Shown here in pieces: positions 1 to 9,563 of a DNA stretch of 64,000 nucleotides (within the stretch, counting starts at the first letter, position 1; each line of letters opens with the position of its first letter). Source of the DNA: Pseudoramibacter fermentans (lineage in GTDB: Bacteria; Bacillota; Clostridia; Eubacteriales; Eubacteriaceae); assembly GCA_009493725.1 (NCBI GenBank), contig VOGB01000004.1, positions 620,001-684,000 of the forward strand, read 5' to 3'. Position numbers and translations under genes: made by a program. Under the pieces are notes generated by a model. That model worked only from the letters and a program-made list of their open reading frames with translations, searched no databases and was not told the DNA's origin.

Positions 1-2
1 CG

Positions 3-755
3 ATTGGTTTTTTACCTCAAAATGAACAGATCCCTGGAGAAAATTATCATGCAGGCGATAGAATTAAAGTTTATATTTTGTCTGTGCGCAATCAAAGCAA
101 GGGACCGGAAATTATTTTATCGAGAAAACATCCGGGATTATTAAAAAGATTGCTGGAAGATGAAGTTCCTGAAATTTATGATGGCATTGTTGAGGTTGAA
201 AGCATTGCCCGCGAGGCGGGAGCAAGATCTAAAATTGCTGTAAAATCAAATGATCCTTCGATTGATCCAGTAGGTGCTTGCGTAGGCCATAAAGGCAGCC
301 GCATACAAAATATCATTGATGAACTGGGAAATGAAAAAATTGATGTGATTAAATACAGTGATAATCCGTATGAATATATCACAAATGCATTGAGCCCGGC
401 CAATGTTAAGGAAGTATTGATTAATCAAGAAACGAAACAGGCCTACGCAATAGTTGATGATTTTCAATTCTCACTGGCCATTGGAAAAGAAGGACAAAAC
501 GTTCGATTGGCGGTTCATCTAACCGGTTGGAAAATAGATATAAAAAGTGATTCTGAATTTGAAAAAATATTATCCGATAATCCTAATTTCAGAGAAGAAT
601 TTAGCAAAAAAGACGAACATGTTGAAAAGCTTGTTGATGAAATCAAAAAAGAAATGGATGCACTGTTGGATAATACAGCCGGATCTGGTCAGCTTGACTT
701 AGAAGATGATAATTATTCGATGGAATTAAATAGCGATGATGATCGTACCGAATAA
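3..755 (+). CDS. nusA: Transcription termination/antitermination factor NusA (5' partial)
   Basis: NusA binds RNA polymerase and nascent RNA and modulates pausing, termination and antitermination. The reading frame is open from base 3, so the N-terminal RNAP-binding domain lies upstream of the window. What remains begins inside the S1 domain (LPQNEQIPGE, then GDRIKVYIL) and continues through two KH domains, with GACVGHKGSRI and LAIGKEGQNVRLA as the characteristic loops. It ends in an acidic tail rich in D and E. A TTG at 78 could be mistaken for a start, but the S1 homology runs upstream of it. The next gene, rnpM, starts two bases after the stop, as in the usual nusA-infB operon. Confidence 0.97.
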   Translation: MGFLPQNEQIPGENYHAGDRIKVYILSVRNQSKGPEIILSRKHPGLLKRLLEDEVPEIYDGIVEVESIAREAGARSKIAVKSNDPSIDPVGACVGHKGSRIQNIIDELGNEKIDVIKYSDNPYEYITNALSPANVKEVLINQETKQAYAIVDDFQFSLAIGKEGQNVRLAVHLTGWKIDIKSDSEFEKILSDNPNFREEFSKKDEHVEKLVDEIKKEMDALLDNTAGSGQLDLEDDNYSMELNSDDDRTE

Positions 756-757
756 AA

Positions 758-1027
758 ATGAAAAAAATACCATTAAGAACTTGTATAGTATGTAAAGAAA
801 AAATGCCTAAAAAGCAATTGGGGCGGATCGTTATCAATTCAGACGGAAATTTAGAATATGATCGTACGGGTAAGAAAAACGGCAGGGGGGCATACATATG
901 TATGAATTCTCAATGCCTTTCCAAACTGAATGCCTCAATTTTATCGAGAACATTTAAACAGCAAATAACTTCTGAAAAAACAGAAGATTTGAAAAATATA
1001 TTATATAAGGAAATGAAAACCATGTAA
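758..1027 (+). CDS. rnpM: YlxR/RnpM family protein (DUF448)
   Basis: Small basic protein of 89 residues. The family signature RTCIVCKEKMPKKQL near the N-terminus and GRGAYIC in the middle identify YlxR (DUF448), an RNA-binding protein reported to modulate RNase P. It sits two bases after nusA and 24 bases before infB, its normal place. In many Bacillota a second small gene, ylxQ (L7Ae family), follows; here there is no room for it. The start ATG lies just after the nusA stop and has only a weak ribosome binding site, which suggests translational coupling. Confidence 0.93.
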   Translation: MKKIPLRTCIVCKEKMPKKQLGRIVINSDGNLEYDRTGKKNGRGAYICMNSQCLSKLNASILSRTFKQQITSEKTEDLKNILYKEMKTM

Positions 1028-1051
1028 AAATAGAAAAAAGGAGGAGTTTAT

Positions 1052-3391
1052 ATGGCAAAATTGCGAGTCTACCAGTTAGCAAGTCAATATGAAATTCCCA
1101 GTAGAGAATTTGTTCAAATTTTAAATAGATATAATATTCCGGTTAAAAATCACATGAGTGCTTTAACCGATCAGCAGGTTGAAGAATTTAAAGCGAGCTT
1201 TGATCCAACTAAAGACCGCAGGGCAGAAGAACAAGTACCTAAAAAGAAAAAGTCAAATTCATCAAAGTCAACTTCTAAGAAAGCTTCACAAAAGTCTCAG
1301 CAAGAATCAAAGCCGACTTCTAAAAAGAAAGAAAAAAAGCCAGATAAAGCCGAAACAGTAAATAAAACACAGGCTGCAAGTGAGTTGAAAACGCAGGATA
1401 AAACCGAACCTAAAAAGAAAAAAAATAAAAAAGCTTCAAATCCTCATGCCGATAATAAATCTGGAGATCAATCCAATAGAAATACGAATAACCGTAACAA
1501 GAAGAACCGCAAGAAAAAATCTAAAAAATCAAATCGTGAGGAAACGATAAAAGTTAAAGACCATAGCAAAAAGGGAAAAGTTTCTCATTCTGTCTATAAA
1601 AAGAAAAAGGACGAAAAGAAATCCGAACAGGCTAAGAATAAGGTCTATGAAATTCCTGAAAGCTTAACTGTTGGCGAATTAGCTGATATTGTTGGTGCTA
1701 ATGCGACAGATATCATAAAAACATTGATGATGGCAGGGACAATGGCAACCATCAATCAAACGATTGACGCGGATACGGCTCAACTTGTCTGTGATGAACT
1801 CGGTTATGAAGTGAAAGTCATCAAAGATGAAGATGTTTTTGAAAAAATCATCGAAGAATATGATGAAAAAGAAACTGGAAATGAAGTTTCGAGACCACCT
1901 GTCGTTACGGTAATGGGACATGTTGACCACGGGAAAACTTCTTTATTGGACCGGATTAGAAAATCACACGTTACTGCAAGTGAAGCGGGTGGCATTACGC
2001 AGCATATTGGGGCTTATACCGTAAAAATCAAAGGGAAATCTATTACCTTTATTGATACGCCGGGGCACGCAGCTTTTACCGCGATGCGCTCCCGCGGTGC
2101 TCAGATGACAGATATAGCTGTTCTTGTTGTTGCGGCCGATGATGGCGTTATGCCTCAGACGATTGAAGCCATTGATCATGCAAAGGCTGCAAACGTCCCA
2201 ATTATTGTCGCGATTAATAAAATAGATAAAGAAGGCGCTAATCCGGAAAGAGTCAAACAAGAACTTGTCGATCAAGGTGTTGTTGTAGAAGAATGGGGTG
2301 GCGATGTTATAGCCGTTCCTGTTTCTGCAAAAAAAGGACAAAATATCGATGAGCTGCTCGAAGATATCTTGCTTGTAGCCGAAATGGAAGAGCTTAAAGC
2401 TGATCCAGATCGTCCGGCAAGAGGATGCGTTATTGAAGCTCAGCTGAAAAAAGGAAAAGGTTCAACTGCATCGATGCTCGTCCAGCAGGGGACGCTCCAT
2501 ATCGGCGATGCAATTGTTTCTGGAACAACCTACGGGCGTGTCAGAACAATGGTCGATGATAAGGGGCATCGCATTAAAAAGGCTGGCCCGTCGAAGCCCG
2601 TCGAAATTTCAGGTTTGTCTGGTACGCCGGAAGCTGGAGACGATTTTATTGTTATGCCTTCTGATAAGGAAGCAAGACAGCTGGCTGAAAGACGCCAAGA
2701 ACAAGAAAAGAATGAAAAGCAGGCGAAGAGTAGTGTTTCGCTTGAAGATCTTTTCTCCAGAATCAAAGAAGGCGAAATGAAGGACATCAACTTGATCGTA
2801 AAAGCGGATGTTCAAGGTTCTGTTGAAGCGCTGTCACAGTCCTTAGTCAAATTAAGTAATGACGAAGTCCGCGTCAATGTCATTCACGGTGCTGTCGGTG
2901 CAGTTAACGAATCAGATGTTTTGCTGGCTTCGACATCCGACGCAATCATTATCGGATTTAATGTTCGACCAGATAAAAACGCATTAGAAGCAGCCGATCA
3001 TGAAAAAGTGGATATTCGTTTGTACCGTGTGATTTACGACGCGATTGACGATGTTAAACAGGCTATGGAAGGGATGCTGACTCCGGATTATGTTGAAAAG
3101 GTAACCGGTGAAGCGGAAGTCAGAAGCACCTTTAGAATTCCTGGTGGTATTATTGTTGCCGGTGCTTACGTGACAGATGGTAAGATTTCAAGAACAGACG
3201 AAGTACGCGTTGTAAGAGACGGTATTGTCGTGTACGAAGGCAAAATTGGATCTTTACGCAGATTTAAAGATGACGTCAAAGAAGTTCAGCAGGGCTATGA
3301 ATGCGGTATCGGGATTGAAAAATACAACGATATCAAGGAAGGCGACATCATCGAAACATTTGTCAATGAAGCTGTAAAGCGTGAACTGTAA
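1052..3391 (+). CDS. infB: Translation initiation factor IF-2
   Basis: GTPase that places fMet-tRNA on the 30S subunit and promotes subunit joining. The protein has 779 residues. An IF2_N module (about 1-52) is followed by a very Lys/Ser-rich linker (about 55-198), a second IF2_N module (about 199-252) and the G domain. The G motifs are GHVDHGKT (about 287), DTPGHAAF (about 333) and NKID (about 388). The beta-barrel and C-terminal fMet-tRNA-binding domains complete the protein. A strong AAGGAGGAG site precedes the ATG. The length is normal for the family. Internal AUG starts giving shorter IF2 isoforms are possible but cannot be judged from sequence alone. Confidence 0.98.
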   Translation: MAKLRVYQLASQYEIPSREFVQILNRYNIPVKNHMSALTDQQVEEFKASFDPTKDRRAEEQVPKKKKSNSSKSTSKKASQKSQQESKPTSKKKEKKPDKAETVNKTQAASELKTQDKTEPKKKKNKKASNPHADNKSGDQSNRNTNNRNKKNRKKKSKKSNREETIKVKDHSKKGKVSHSVYKKKKDEKKSEQAKNKVYEIPESLTVGELADIVGANATDIIKTLMMAGTMATINQTIDADTAQLVCDELGYEVKVIKDEDVFEKIIEEYDEKETGNEVSRPPVVTVMGHVDHGKTSLLDRIRKSHVTASEAGGITQHIGAYTVKIKGKSITFIDTPGHAAFTAMRSRGAQMTDIAVLVVAADDGVMPQTIEAIDHAKAANVPIIVAINKIDKEGANPERVKQELVDQGVVVEEWGGDVIAVPVSAKKGQNIDELLEDILLVAEMEELKADPDRPARGCVIEAQLKKGKGSTASMLVQQGTLHIGDAIVSGTTYGRVRTMVDDKGHRIKKAGPSKPVEISGLSGTPEAGDDFIVMPSDKEARQLAERRQEQEKNEKQAKSSVSLEDLFSRIKEGEMKDINLIVKADVQGSVEALSQSLVKLSNDEVRVNVIHGAVGAVNESDVLLASTSDAIIIGFNVRPDKNALEAADHEKVDIRLYRVIYDAIDDVKQAMEGMLTPDYVEKVTGEAEVRSTFRIPGGIIVAGAYVTDGKISRTDEVRVVRDGIVVYEGKIGSLRRFKDDVKEVQQGYECGIGIEKYNDIKEGDIIETFVNEAVKREL

Positions 3392-3421
3392 TTTATGGAC
3401 ATATGAAAGAGGTGTGGCTTA

Positions 3422-3778
3422 ATGGCTTCTCATCGTTTAGAAAGAATCAACGCACAAATACAAAGAGAATTAAGTTTGATTATCAGTCAAAAGGCAAAAG
3501 ACAGAAGACTGCATAATACAACCTTTGGTATTACGGATGTAAAAGCAACTCAGGATTTAAAAGTTGCAAAGGTTTATATTTCGGTCATAGGCTCTCAAGA
3601 AGAAAAAGAGGGCATCATAGATGCGCTGAATAACGCAAAAGGTTTTCTGCGCAGTTCATTAGGTCGTGTCTTGAAAACACATACGACGCCGGAACTTATT
3701 TTTAAAATCGATGAATCTGTTGAATATGGTATCCATATTGACCAAATATTATCAGAATTAGAAAATGATAAGAAATGA
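3422..3778 (+). CDS. rbfA: 30S ribosome-binding factor RbfA
   Basis: Cold-shock and 16S rRNA maturation factor of 118 residues with a KH-like fold. The N-terminus SHRLERINAQIQRELSLII and the C-terminal motif TPELIFKIDESVEYGIHID are typical of RbfA. An AAGAGGTGTGG region precedes the ATG. Its stop overlaps the start of the following DHH-family gene by four bases, which indicates translational coupling within the nusA-infB operon. Confidence 0.96.
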   Translation: MASHRLERINAQIQRELSLIISQKAKDRRLHNTTFGITDVKATQDLKVAKVYISVIGSQEEKEGIIDALNNAKGFLRSSLGRVLKTHTTPELIFKIDESVEYGIHIDQILSELENDKK

Positions 3779-4746
3779 AATTAATTAACGAAAAAATCAC
3801 AGACTATATTCAAAACAATCAAACCTTTTTATTGATGACGCATCAAAAACCAGACGGTGACGCTATTGGGTCAGTTATTGCACTCGGCAGAGGACTGAAG
3901 CAGATCGGTAAACAAATTGACTATTTCATGCAGGATCCGATTGAACAGAATTTAAGTTTTTTTGATGAAATAAAATATTTCAACAAAACAGAGAACCAAT
4001 CCTACGATGCTGTGATAGTGGTCGACTGTTCGACATGGACACACATTTGTAAACCGGCTAAACTTCCCGAATACAAAGCGGTCATCAATATAGACCATCA
4101 CATTACGAACGAAGGCTACGGAGATCTCAATCATGTCGAGAATGTTGCAGCGGCTTCAGAACTGATTTATCGTTTGCTTAAACAAATGAATATACCTCTC
4201 GATGAAGAAATGGCTGACGCTTTGTACACGGGGATATCGACCGATACGGGCTCGTTTCAATTTTCAAATGTCACATCAGCAACACATCAAATTCTTGCTG
4301 AGTTATATCAATATCCTTATCGATATGCTGACATTGCTAGACGGGTTCACCATGAAAAATCATTGATGCAGATGAAAATGTGCGGCGCGGCAATTGAAAA
4401 CACAACTCTAATTAACGATGCGACAATCGCTTGGACAGTTTTGGATTACAAGACGATTCATCAATATGGCGGCGACATCAATATTTCCGATGACATTGCA
4501 AACATCGGAATTAACATTAAAGGTGTCAGTATTGGGGTGACTTTAAAAGAGGTTGAAAAGGATATATACAGAGTTTCTCTCCGAGCAAGCTCAGAATGTG
4601 ATTTTGATGTGTCCAGCATCGCAAAATGCCACGATGGCGGTGGGCATAATAAAGCCTCAGGCTTCACCTTCCAATCTAACTTGGAAGCATTAAAACAGGA
4701 AATAACCAGTAAATTTAATGAAATAAAAGATGGAAGAAATCAATAA
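3775..4746 (+). CDS. nrnA: DHH-family nanoRNase/pAp phosphatase (NrnA-like)
   Basis: DHH/DHHA1 phosphoesterase of 323 residues that degrades oligoribonucleotides and usually dephosphorylates 3'-phosphoadenosine 5'-phosphate. The metal-binding motifs are visible: HQKPDGDAIGS near residue 23, VVDCS near residue 83, NIDHHITNEGYGD near residue 107 and DTGSFQFSN near residue 160. The DHHA1 substrate loop GGGHNKASGF lies near the C-terminus. The gene overlaps rbfA by four bases and truB by 17 bases. This position between rbfA and truB is the usual one in Clostridia. The NrnA assignment rests on family and context; pAp activity is not shown by the sequence. Confidence 0.93.
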   Translation: MKLINEKITDYIQNNQTFLLMTHQKPDGDAIGSVIALGRGLKQIGKQIDYFMQDPIEQNLSFFDEIKYFNKTENQSYDAVIVVDCSTWTHICKPAKLPEYKAVINIDHHITNEGYGDLNHVENVAAASELIYRLLKQMNIPLDEEMADALYTGISTDTGSFQFSNVTSATHQILAELYQYPYRYADIARRVHHEKSLMQMKMCGAAIENTTLINDATIAWTVLDYKTIHQYGGDINISDDIANIGINIKGVSIGVTLKEVEKDIYRVSLRASSECDFDVSSIAKCHDGGGHNKASGFTFQSNLEALKQEITSKFNEIKDGRNQ

Positions 4747-5647
4747 TAAGGAAAAAAATGGCGTCTTAATATTAAATAAACCCATCGGGATGACATCTCA
4801 TGATTTGGTCAATGTTGTTCGAAAATTATTTGATATAAAAAAAGTGGGACATACTGGTACTTTAGATCCCGATGCTCAAGGGGTTATGATTGTCGCTTTA
4901 GGCAGAGCCACAAAGTTTATCCGTTTTTTCTCAGATACAAATAAAACGTATCATGCACAAGTTCTTTTTGGTAACGAAACGGATACCTACGATATAAGCG
5001 GAAAAATCATAACGAGTAAGGAACCAGATTTTTCTGTCACGTCGTTAAAGGATAGTCTTGTATCTTTTGTCGGGAAAATTATGCAGCAGCCGCCGATTTA
5101 TTCGGCATTAAAAAAGGACGGCAAACATTATTACGAGTACGCCCGCCAGGGGATACAAATTGATATTCCAAGGCGGGAGGTTGAAATTTTTAATATCCAG
5201 CTTTTAGATGCGGAGGTGCCATTTTTAGCTGATATACGCGTCGAATGTTCCTCTGGAACCTATATCAGAAGTTTATGTCATGATATCGGTTTGTCACTTA
5301 ACACATACGCGTGCATGGGAAAATTGGAACGAACTGCGGTTGGAAGGTTTGATATTGAGCAAGCGCTTGACATCAACGATTTAGTGAAAATGAGTCTTCC
5401 CCAAAGAATGGAGCTGTTATTGTCAGTTGACGATTTCTTGCCGTCCTATCGATCAGTGCAGAGTAATGCTCGAGGAGATCGTTTTATTAAGAACGGAAAT
5501 AAGCTTTTTCAATGGAATGCAATTGATTCTTTTGAAAATTATCGAGATAGAGAGCCTCTCAAAATTTATGACAGTCAACGCCATTTTATTGGAATGGGCA
5601 GGTACAATCAAATAGAAAATTTTGTGTATCCATTGAAAATGTTTTAA
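4730..5647 (+). CDS. truB: tRNA pseudouridine(55) synthase
   Basis: Isomerises U55 in the T-loop of tRNAs. The protein has 305 residues. NKPIGMTSHD at the N-terminus and GHTGTLDPDAQGV carry the family signature, with the catalytic Asp at residue 46. SGTYIRSLCHDIG is the conserved motif near residue 178, and a short PUA-like C-terminal portion follows. The start overlaps the end of nrnA by 17 bases. Only ten bases separate it from ribF. It belongs to the same operon as infB and rbfA. Confidence 0.97.
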   Translation: MEEINNKEKNGVLILNKPIGMTSHDLVNVVRKLFDIKKVGHTGTLDPDAQGVMIVALGRATKFIRFFSDTNKTYHAQVLFGNETDTYDISGKIITSKEPDFSVTSLKDSLVSFVGKIMQQPPIYSALKKDGKHYYEYARQGIQIDIPRREVEIFNIQLLDAEVPFLADIRVECSSGTYIRSLCHDIGLSLNTYACMGKLERTAVGRFDIEQALDINDLVKMSLPQRMELLLSVDDFLPSYRSVQSNARGDRFIKNGNKLFQWNAIDSFENYRDREPLKIYDSQRHFIGMGRYNQIENFVYPLKMF

Positions 5648-5657
5648 TAGTATTAAT

Positions 5658-6602
5658 ATGAAAAAAAGAAGAGAAACAAATAAGTCTGATCAAGGAATGG
5701 TCATGGCCTTAGGTTTTTTTGATGGTGTTCATAAAGGGCATCAAGCGTTGCTAAAAAAAGTAATAGAGATTTCAGAAAATGATCATTTGGAATCAGGCGT
5801 CATGACTTTTGTTAAACATCCTCTAACTCTGATTTTTCCAGCATATACGCCGGATTTAATTACAACAAATGATGAAAAAGTAAAAATTATCCATTCTTTA
5901 GGCATTCAGCATGTTTATTTGGATGATTTTAATGAAAAACTAATGAATCTCTCTAGTGAAAATTTTATTAGAGATTATCTATTAGTAAAATACAATATTA
6001 AGCATCTCGTGGTTGGATTTAATTATACTTTTGGCTATAAAGGTGCTGGTAATGTCGAGACGTTAAAAAAATATGGCAAGAAATATCATTTTGGTGTTTC
6101 GGTGGTTTCACCGTGTATTATTGACGGCGAACCAGTCAGCAGTACGAGAATTCGCGGCTTAATAGAAGCTGGCAAGGTTGATGAGATTGAACCGCTTTTG
6201 GGGCGGCCTTATCAAATCAAAGGAAAAATTGTAAAGGGAAAGGGACTAGGTCACCAATTCGACGTTCCTACTGCGAATTTAAAATTAAAATCAAAGGTCA
6301 TATTACCTAGTTCTGGCGTTTATTACACAAAAGTAATTTTACATGATCATGTATACGATGGATTGACTAATTTAGGAGCAAACCCAACATTTAAACAGCA
6401 TCCTTACACGATTGAAACGTTTATATACGATTTCGATGAAAATATATATAATCAAACCATGTCACTTACTTTTGTAAAGAAAATAAGAGATGAAATTAAA
6501 TTTGACAATGTAGATGAATTAATGGATCGTATTAAATACGATATTGATTATATTGATAAAATATACAGGAATCATCCCTCGAGCTTGCAAGGTACTAAAT
6601 AA
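5658..6602 (+). CDS. ribF: Bifunctional riboflavin kinase/FAD synthetase
   Basis: Makes FMN and then FAD from riboflavin. The protein has 314 residues. The FAD synthetase nucleotidyltransferase domain is N-terminal (LGFFDGVHKGHQ, residues about 18-29; SSTRIRGLIEAG near 160). The flavokinase domain follows (GKGLGHQFDVPTANL, then NLGANPTF). The N-terminus is short: the nucleotidyltransferase motif begins only about 17 residues from the start. The ATG at 5658 has no good ribosome binding site, so coupling with truB is likely. In many Bacillota rpsO follows ribF; here dnaG follows after 14 bases. Confidence 0.95.
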   Translation: MKKRRETNKSDQGMVMALGFFDGVHKGHQALLKKVIEISENDHLESGVMTFVKHPLTLIFPAYTPDLITTNDEKVKIIHSLGIQHVYLDDFNEKLMNLSSENFIRDYLLVKYNIKHLVVGFNYTFGYKGAGNVETLKKYGKKYHFGVSVVSPCIIDGEPVSSTRIRGLIEAGKVDEIEPLLGRPYQIKGKIVKGKGLGHQFDVPTANLKLKSKVILPSSGVYYTKVILHDHVYDGLTNLGANPTFKQHPYTIETFIYDFDENIYNQTMSLTFVKKIRDEIKFDNVDELMDRIKYDIDYIDKIYRNHPSSLQGTK

Positions 6603-6616
6603 AAGAAGGTCATGTC

Positions 6617-8383
6617 ATGCCACGTTATTCTGAAGAAATTATTCAAGAGGTCATTGAAGCTAACGATATCGTTAGTGTTATTTCTTCGTATGTACAATTG
6701 AAAAAATCGGGCCGATCGTTTATGGGCAGATGTCCTTTCCACAACGAACGCACACCTTCTTTTTCTGTTTCACCAGACAAACAGCTATATCATTGTTTTG
6801 GATGCGGCGCTGGTGGAAACGTCATTTCATTTATTATGGATATTGAAAATATGAGTTTTCCGGAAGCCTTGGAATGGTTAGCGGAACGGGCTAATATCAC
6901 GCTGCCTCAAAAAACAGAATATACGGATTATCAGTATCAACAAAAGAAAAAATTTTACGAAATCAACCGTCAGCTTGCAAATTATTATTACGTGTTATTA
7001 AAGCACTCTTCCAAAGGACAAAAATATATCCAGGAAAGAGGCTTAGATCAGTCGACAATTAAAACATTCGGGATTGGTTATTCAAAAGATTCCTGGGATA
7101 ATGCGATTCGGTTTTTATCGAGCAATCACGTTTCTTCTAAAGAAATGCTACAAATTGGTTTAGCGATTCAAGGAAAAAATGGCAAATTATATGATCGTTT
7201 TCGTGATCGTTTGATGATTCCTATTCAAAACAGTCGGGATAAAATCATTGGCTTCGGCGGACGTGTCATCGATAAAAAAGAAAATACACCAAAGTATTTA
7301 AATTCTCCAGAATCGACAATTTTTTCAAAGGGAACTGAACTTTTTAACTTGAACCGAGCTAAAAAAAATATTCAAAATAATCAGTTTATTGTTGTCGAAG
7401 GGTATATGGATGTGATCGCATTATATCAATATGGAATAAAAAATGTCGTGGCTGCGTTAGGCACAGCCTTTACACCAAACCATGCGAAAATATTAGACCG
7501 ATACGTGTCATCTGTTGTTTTATGCTTTGATGGAGACCAAGCTGGAGAAAAGGCGACGAAACGCGCCATTGATATATTGAAAAAATCAGATTTGACAATT
7601 AAAGTTTTGCGATTAAATATCGAAGACGATCCAGATTCATTTATCCGGAAAAATGGGACCGATGCTTTTTTAGATAAAGTCAATCATGCAAAAACAGCTA
7701 CAGATTATTTATTAGATGATTTAAAAATAAATAACCCTCTAAATACAAACGAGGAAAGAATTAATTATGTTAACGGAGCGATTCCTATTCTCCAGGATAC
7801 AAAAAGTGACGTAGAAAAAGAGGTTTATGCAAAAGTTGTTTCAAAAAGAACTGGAATCTCTGCTAAAATGATATTTAACGAGGCAAAAAAAAGTAAAAGT
7901 GAAAATAATAAGATTAATTTAACTGCCTTGTCTCAAAAACAATCCTCTTCTGATAAAGTGCCTAAGGTGCTTCAGCAAGCGGAGAAAAATGTCATCCTCG
8001 GACTGTTGAATAAAGAGATTAATATTGAGAATTGCAGACTCGATACATTGTGCTTTACAGATCCATTCAATAAAAAAATTTACAATCTCATTGAAAATAA
8101 TCACGACATAAATGCATCAACAATCATGTCTTTTCTTGAGACAGACGAAAAAAAACAGCTTTCGGAAATGCTTATAAAAAACGAGCAGGGAAATAGTGAT
8201 TTATTGAATATGTACGAAGAGAGCATAAAAATACTGCAAAGAGAAGGACAAAATAAAAAAATTGCTCAACTGGAAAAAAAATTAAAAGACGATCCTTTCA
8301 ATTCTGATGTCGTAAATATTATGGAGCAAATAAAAACGTTAAAGGCAGAATCAAATATAGGAGGACAAAATGGCGAAAACTAA
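6617..8383 (+). CDS. dnaG: DNA primase
   Basis: Synthesises RNA primers at the replication fork. The protein has 588 residues. The CHC2 zinc finger is intact (Cys39, His42, Cys60, Cys63), followed by the catalytic core, with the TOPRIM motif VVEGYMDVIAL near residue 258 and CFDGDQAG near 303. The C-terminal helicase-interaction region is Lys/Glu rich and less conserved. An AGAAGG site precedes the ATG. The gene overlaps rpoD by 14 bases, the classic dnaG-rpoD arrangement of the macromolecular synthesis operon. Confidence 0.97.
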   Translation: MPRYSEEIIQEVIEANDIVSVISSYVQLKKSGRSFMGRCPFHNERTPSFSVSPDKQLYHCFGCGAGGNVISFIMDIENMSFPEALEWLAERANITLPQKTEYTDYQYQQKKKFYEINRQLANYYYVLLKHSSKGQKYIQERGLDQSTIKTFGIGYSKDSWDNAIRFLSSNHVSSKEMLQIGLAIQGKNGKLYDRFRDRLMIPIQNSRDKIIGFGGRVIDKKENTPKYLNSPESTIFSKGTELFNLNRAKKNIQNNQFIVVEGYMDVIALYQYGIKNVVAALGTAFTPNHAKILDRYVSSVVLCFDGDQAGEKATKRAIDILKKSDLTIKVLRLNIEDDPDSFIRKNGTDAFLDKVNHAKTATDYLLDDLKINNPLNTNEERINYVNGAIPILQDTKSDVEKEVYAKVVSKRTGISAKMIFNEAKKSKSENNKINLTALSQKQSSSDKVPKVLQQAEKNVILGLLNKEINIENCRLDTLCFTDPFNKKIYNLIENNHDINASTIMSFLETDEKKQLSEMLIKNEQGNSDLLNMYEESIKILQREGQNKKIAQLEKKLKDDPFNSDVVNIMEQIKTLKAESNIGGQNGEN

Positions 8384-9563
8384 ATCTGACGAATTGACGA
8401 AAAACAGTGTTTTAAGTCAATTAAGTCAAAATGAAAAGGAAATTGAAGATATTACTCCTGAACTAAAGAAATTGCCGGAAGTTAAAGAACTTGTCAAAAA
8501 AGGGAAAAAGAAGGGATATCTAGATAATGAAGACATTGATAATGCCTTAGATAAAAAAGATCTAGATCCAGAAGAAATAGATTCTATCTATTTATATCTC
8601 CAAAAAGAAGGAATCAATTTGGTTTTCGGGGATGATGTCGATGATTTATCCGAAATGGACGATTCAAGCATTGCTGAATTAAATGAGATTGAAAAAAACG
8701 AGAAGAAAAAAGACGCCGAACTGTCAGACAATATCAATGTTAATGATCCTGTCAGACTTTACTTAAAAGAAATTGGGCGTGTTCCATTGTTGACTCCGGA
8801 ACAAGAAATGGAAATTGCAAAACGCATGGATGAGGGCGACGAAGAAGCGAAAAAAGAATTGGCAGAAGCCAATTTACGACTGGTTGTCAGCATTGCCAAA
8901 CGCTATGTGGGTAGAGGGATGTCTTTCCTTGATTTGATTCAAGAAGGGAATCTCGGCTTAATTAAAGCTGTTGAAAAATTTGATTATAAAAAAGGATTCA
9001 AATTTTCTACCTATGCGACATGGTGGATTCGCCAAGCCATTACTCGTGCCATAGCAGATCAAGCTCGAACCATTAGAATTCCAGTTCATATGGTCGAAAC
9101 AATCAATAAACTCATTCGCGTTTCAAGACAATTACTGCAAGAATATGGCAGAGAACCTACGCCTGCAGAAATCGGCAAAGAAATGGGCTTTTCTGAAGAA
9201 AAAGTGCGTGAAATTCAAAAAATCGCACAAGATCCTGTTTCGTTAGAAACACCAATTGGTGAGGAAGAAGACAGCCATCTTGGTGATTTCATTCCGGATG
9301 ATGAAGCACCGGCTCCTTCAGAGGCGGCTTCTTATGCATTGTTGAAAGAGCAGCTGATGGACGTGCTTAGCACATTGACGGACCGAGAAGAAAAAGTGCT
9401 GCGTCTCCGTTTTGGTCTAGATGATGGCAGAGCGAGAACTTTGGAAGAAGTTGGAAAAGAATTTGACGTGACCCGTGAACGAATCCGTCAAATAGAAGCT
9501 AAAGCATTGCGTAAACTTCGTCATCCCAGCCGCAGTAAAAAATTAAAAGATTATTTGACCTGA
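8370..9563 (+). CDS. rpoD: Primary sigma factor (sigma-70/sigma-A)
   Basis: Housekeeping sigma factor of 397 residues. A charged region-1.1-like N-terminus precedes region 1.2 (NDPVRLYLKEIGRVPLLT, from about 128). Region 2 contains LRLVVSIAKRYVGRGM and FSTYATWWIRQAI, the core-binding and -10-recognition segments. Region 4 contains the helix-turn-helix VTRERIRQIEAKAL near the C-terminus. A GGAGGA site lies inside the end of dnaG. The stop overlaps the trmK start by one base. The consensus -10 and -35 boxes seen elsewhere in this window fit a standard sigma-A. Confidence 0.98.
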   Translation: MAKTKSDELTKNSVLSQLSQNEKEIEDITPELKKLPEVKELVKKGKKKGYLDNEDIDNALDKKDLDPEEIDSIYLYLQKEGINLVFGDDVDDLSEMDDSSIAELNEIEKNEKKKDAELSDNINVNDPVRLYLKEIGRVPLLTPEQEMEIAKRMDEGDEEAKKELAEANLRLVVSIAKRYVGRGMSFLDLIQEGNLGLIKAVEKFDYKKGFKFSTYATWWIRQAITRAIADQARTIRIPVHMVETINKLIRVSRQLLQEYGREPTPAEIGKEMGFSEEKVREIQKIAQDPVSLETPIGEEEDSHLGDFIPDDEAPAPSEAASYALLKEQLMDVLSTLTDREEKVLRLRFGLDDGRARTLEEVGKEFDVTRERIRQIEAKALRKLRHPSRSKKLKDYLT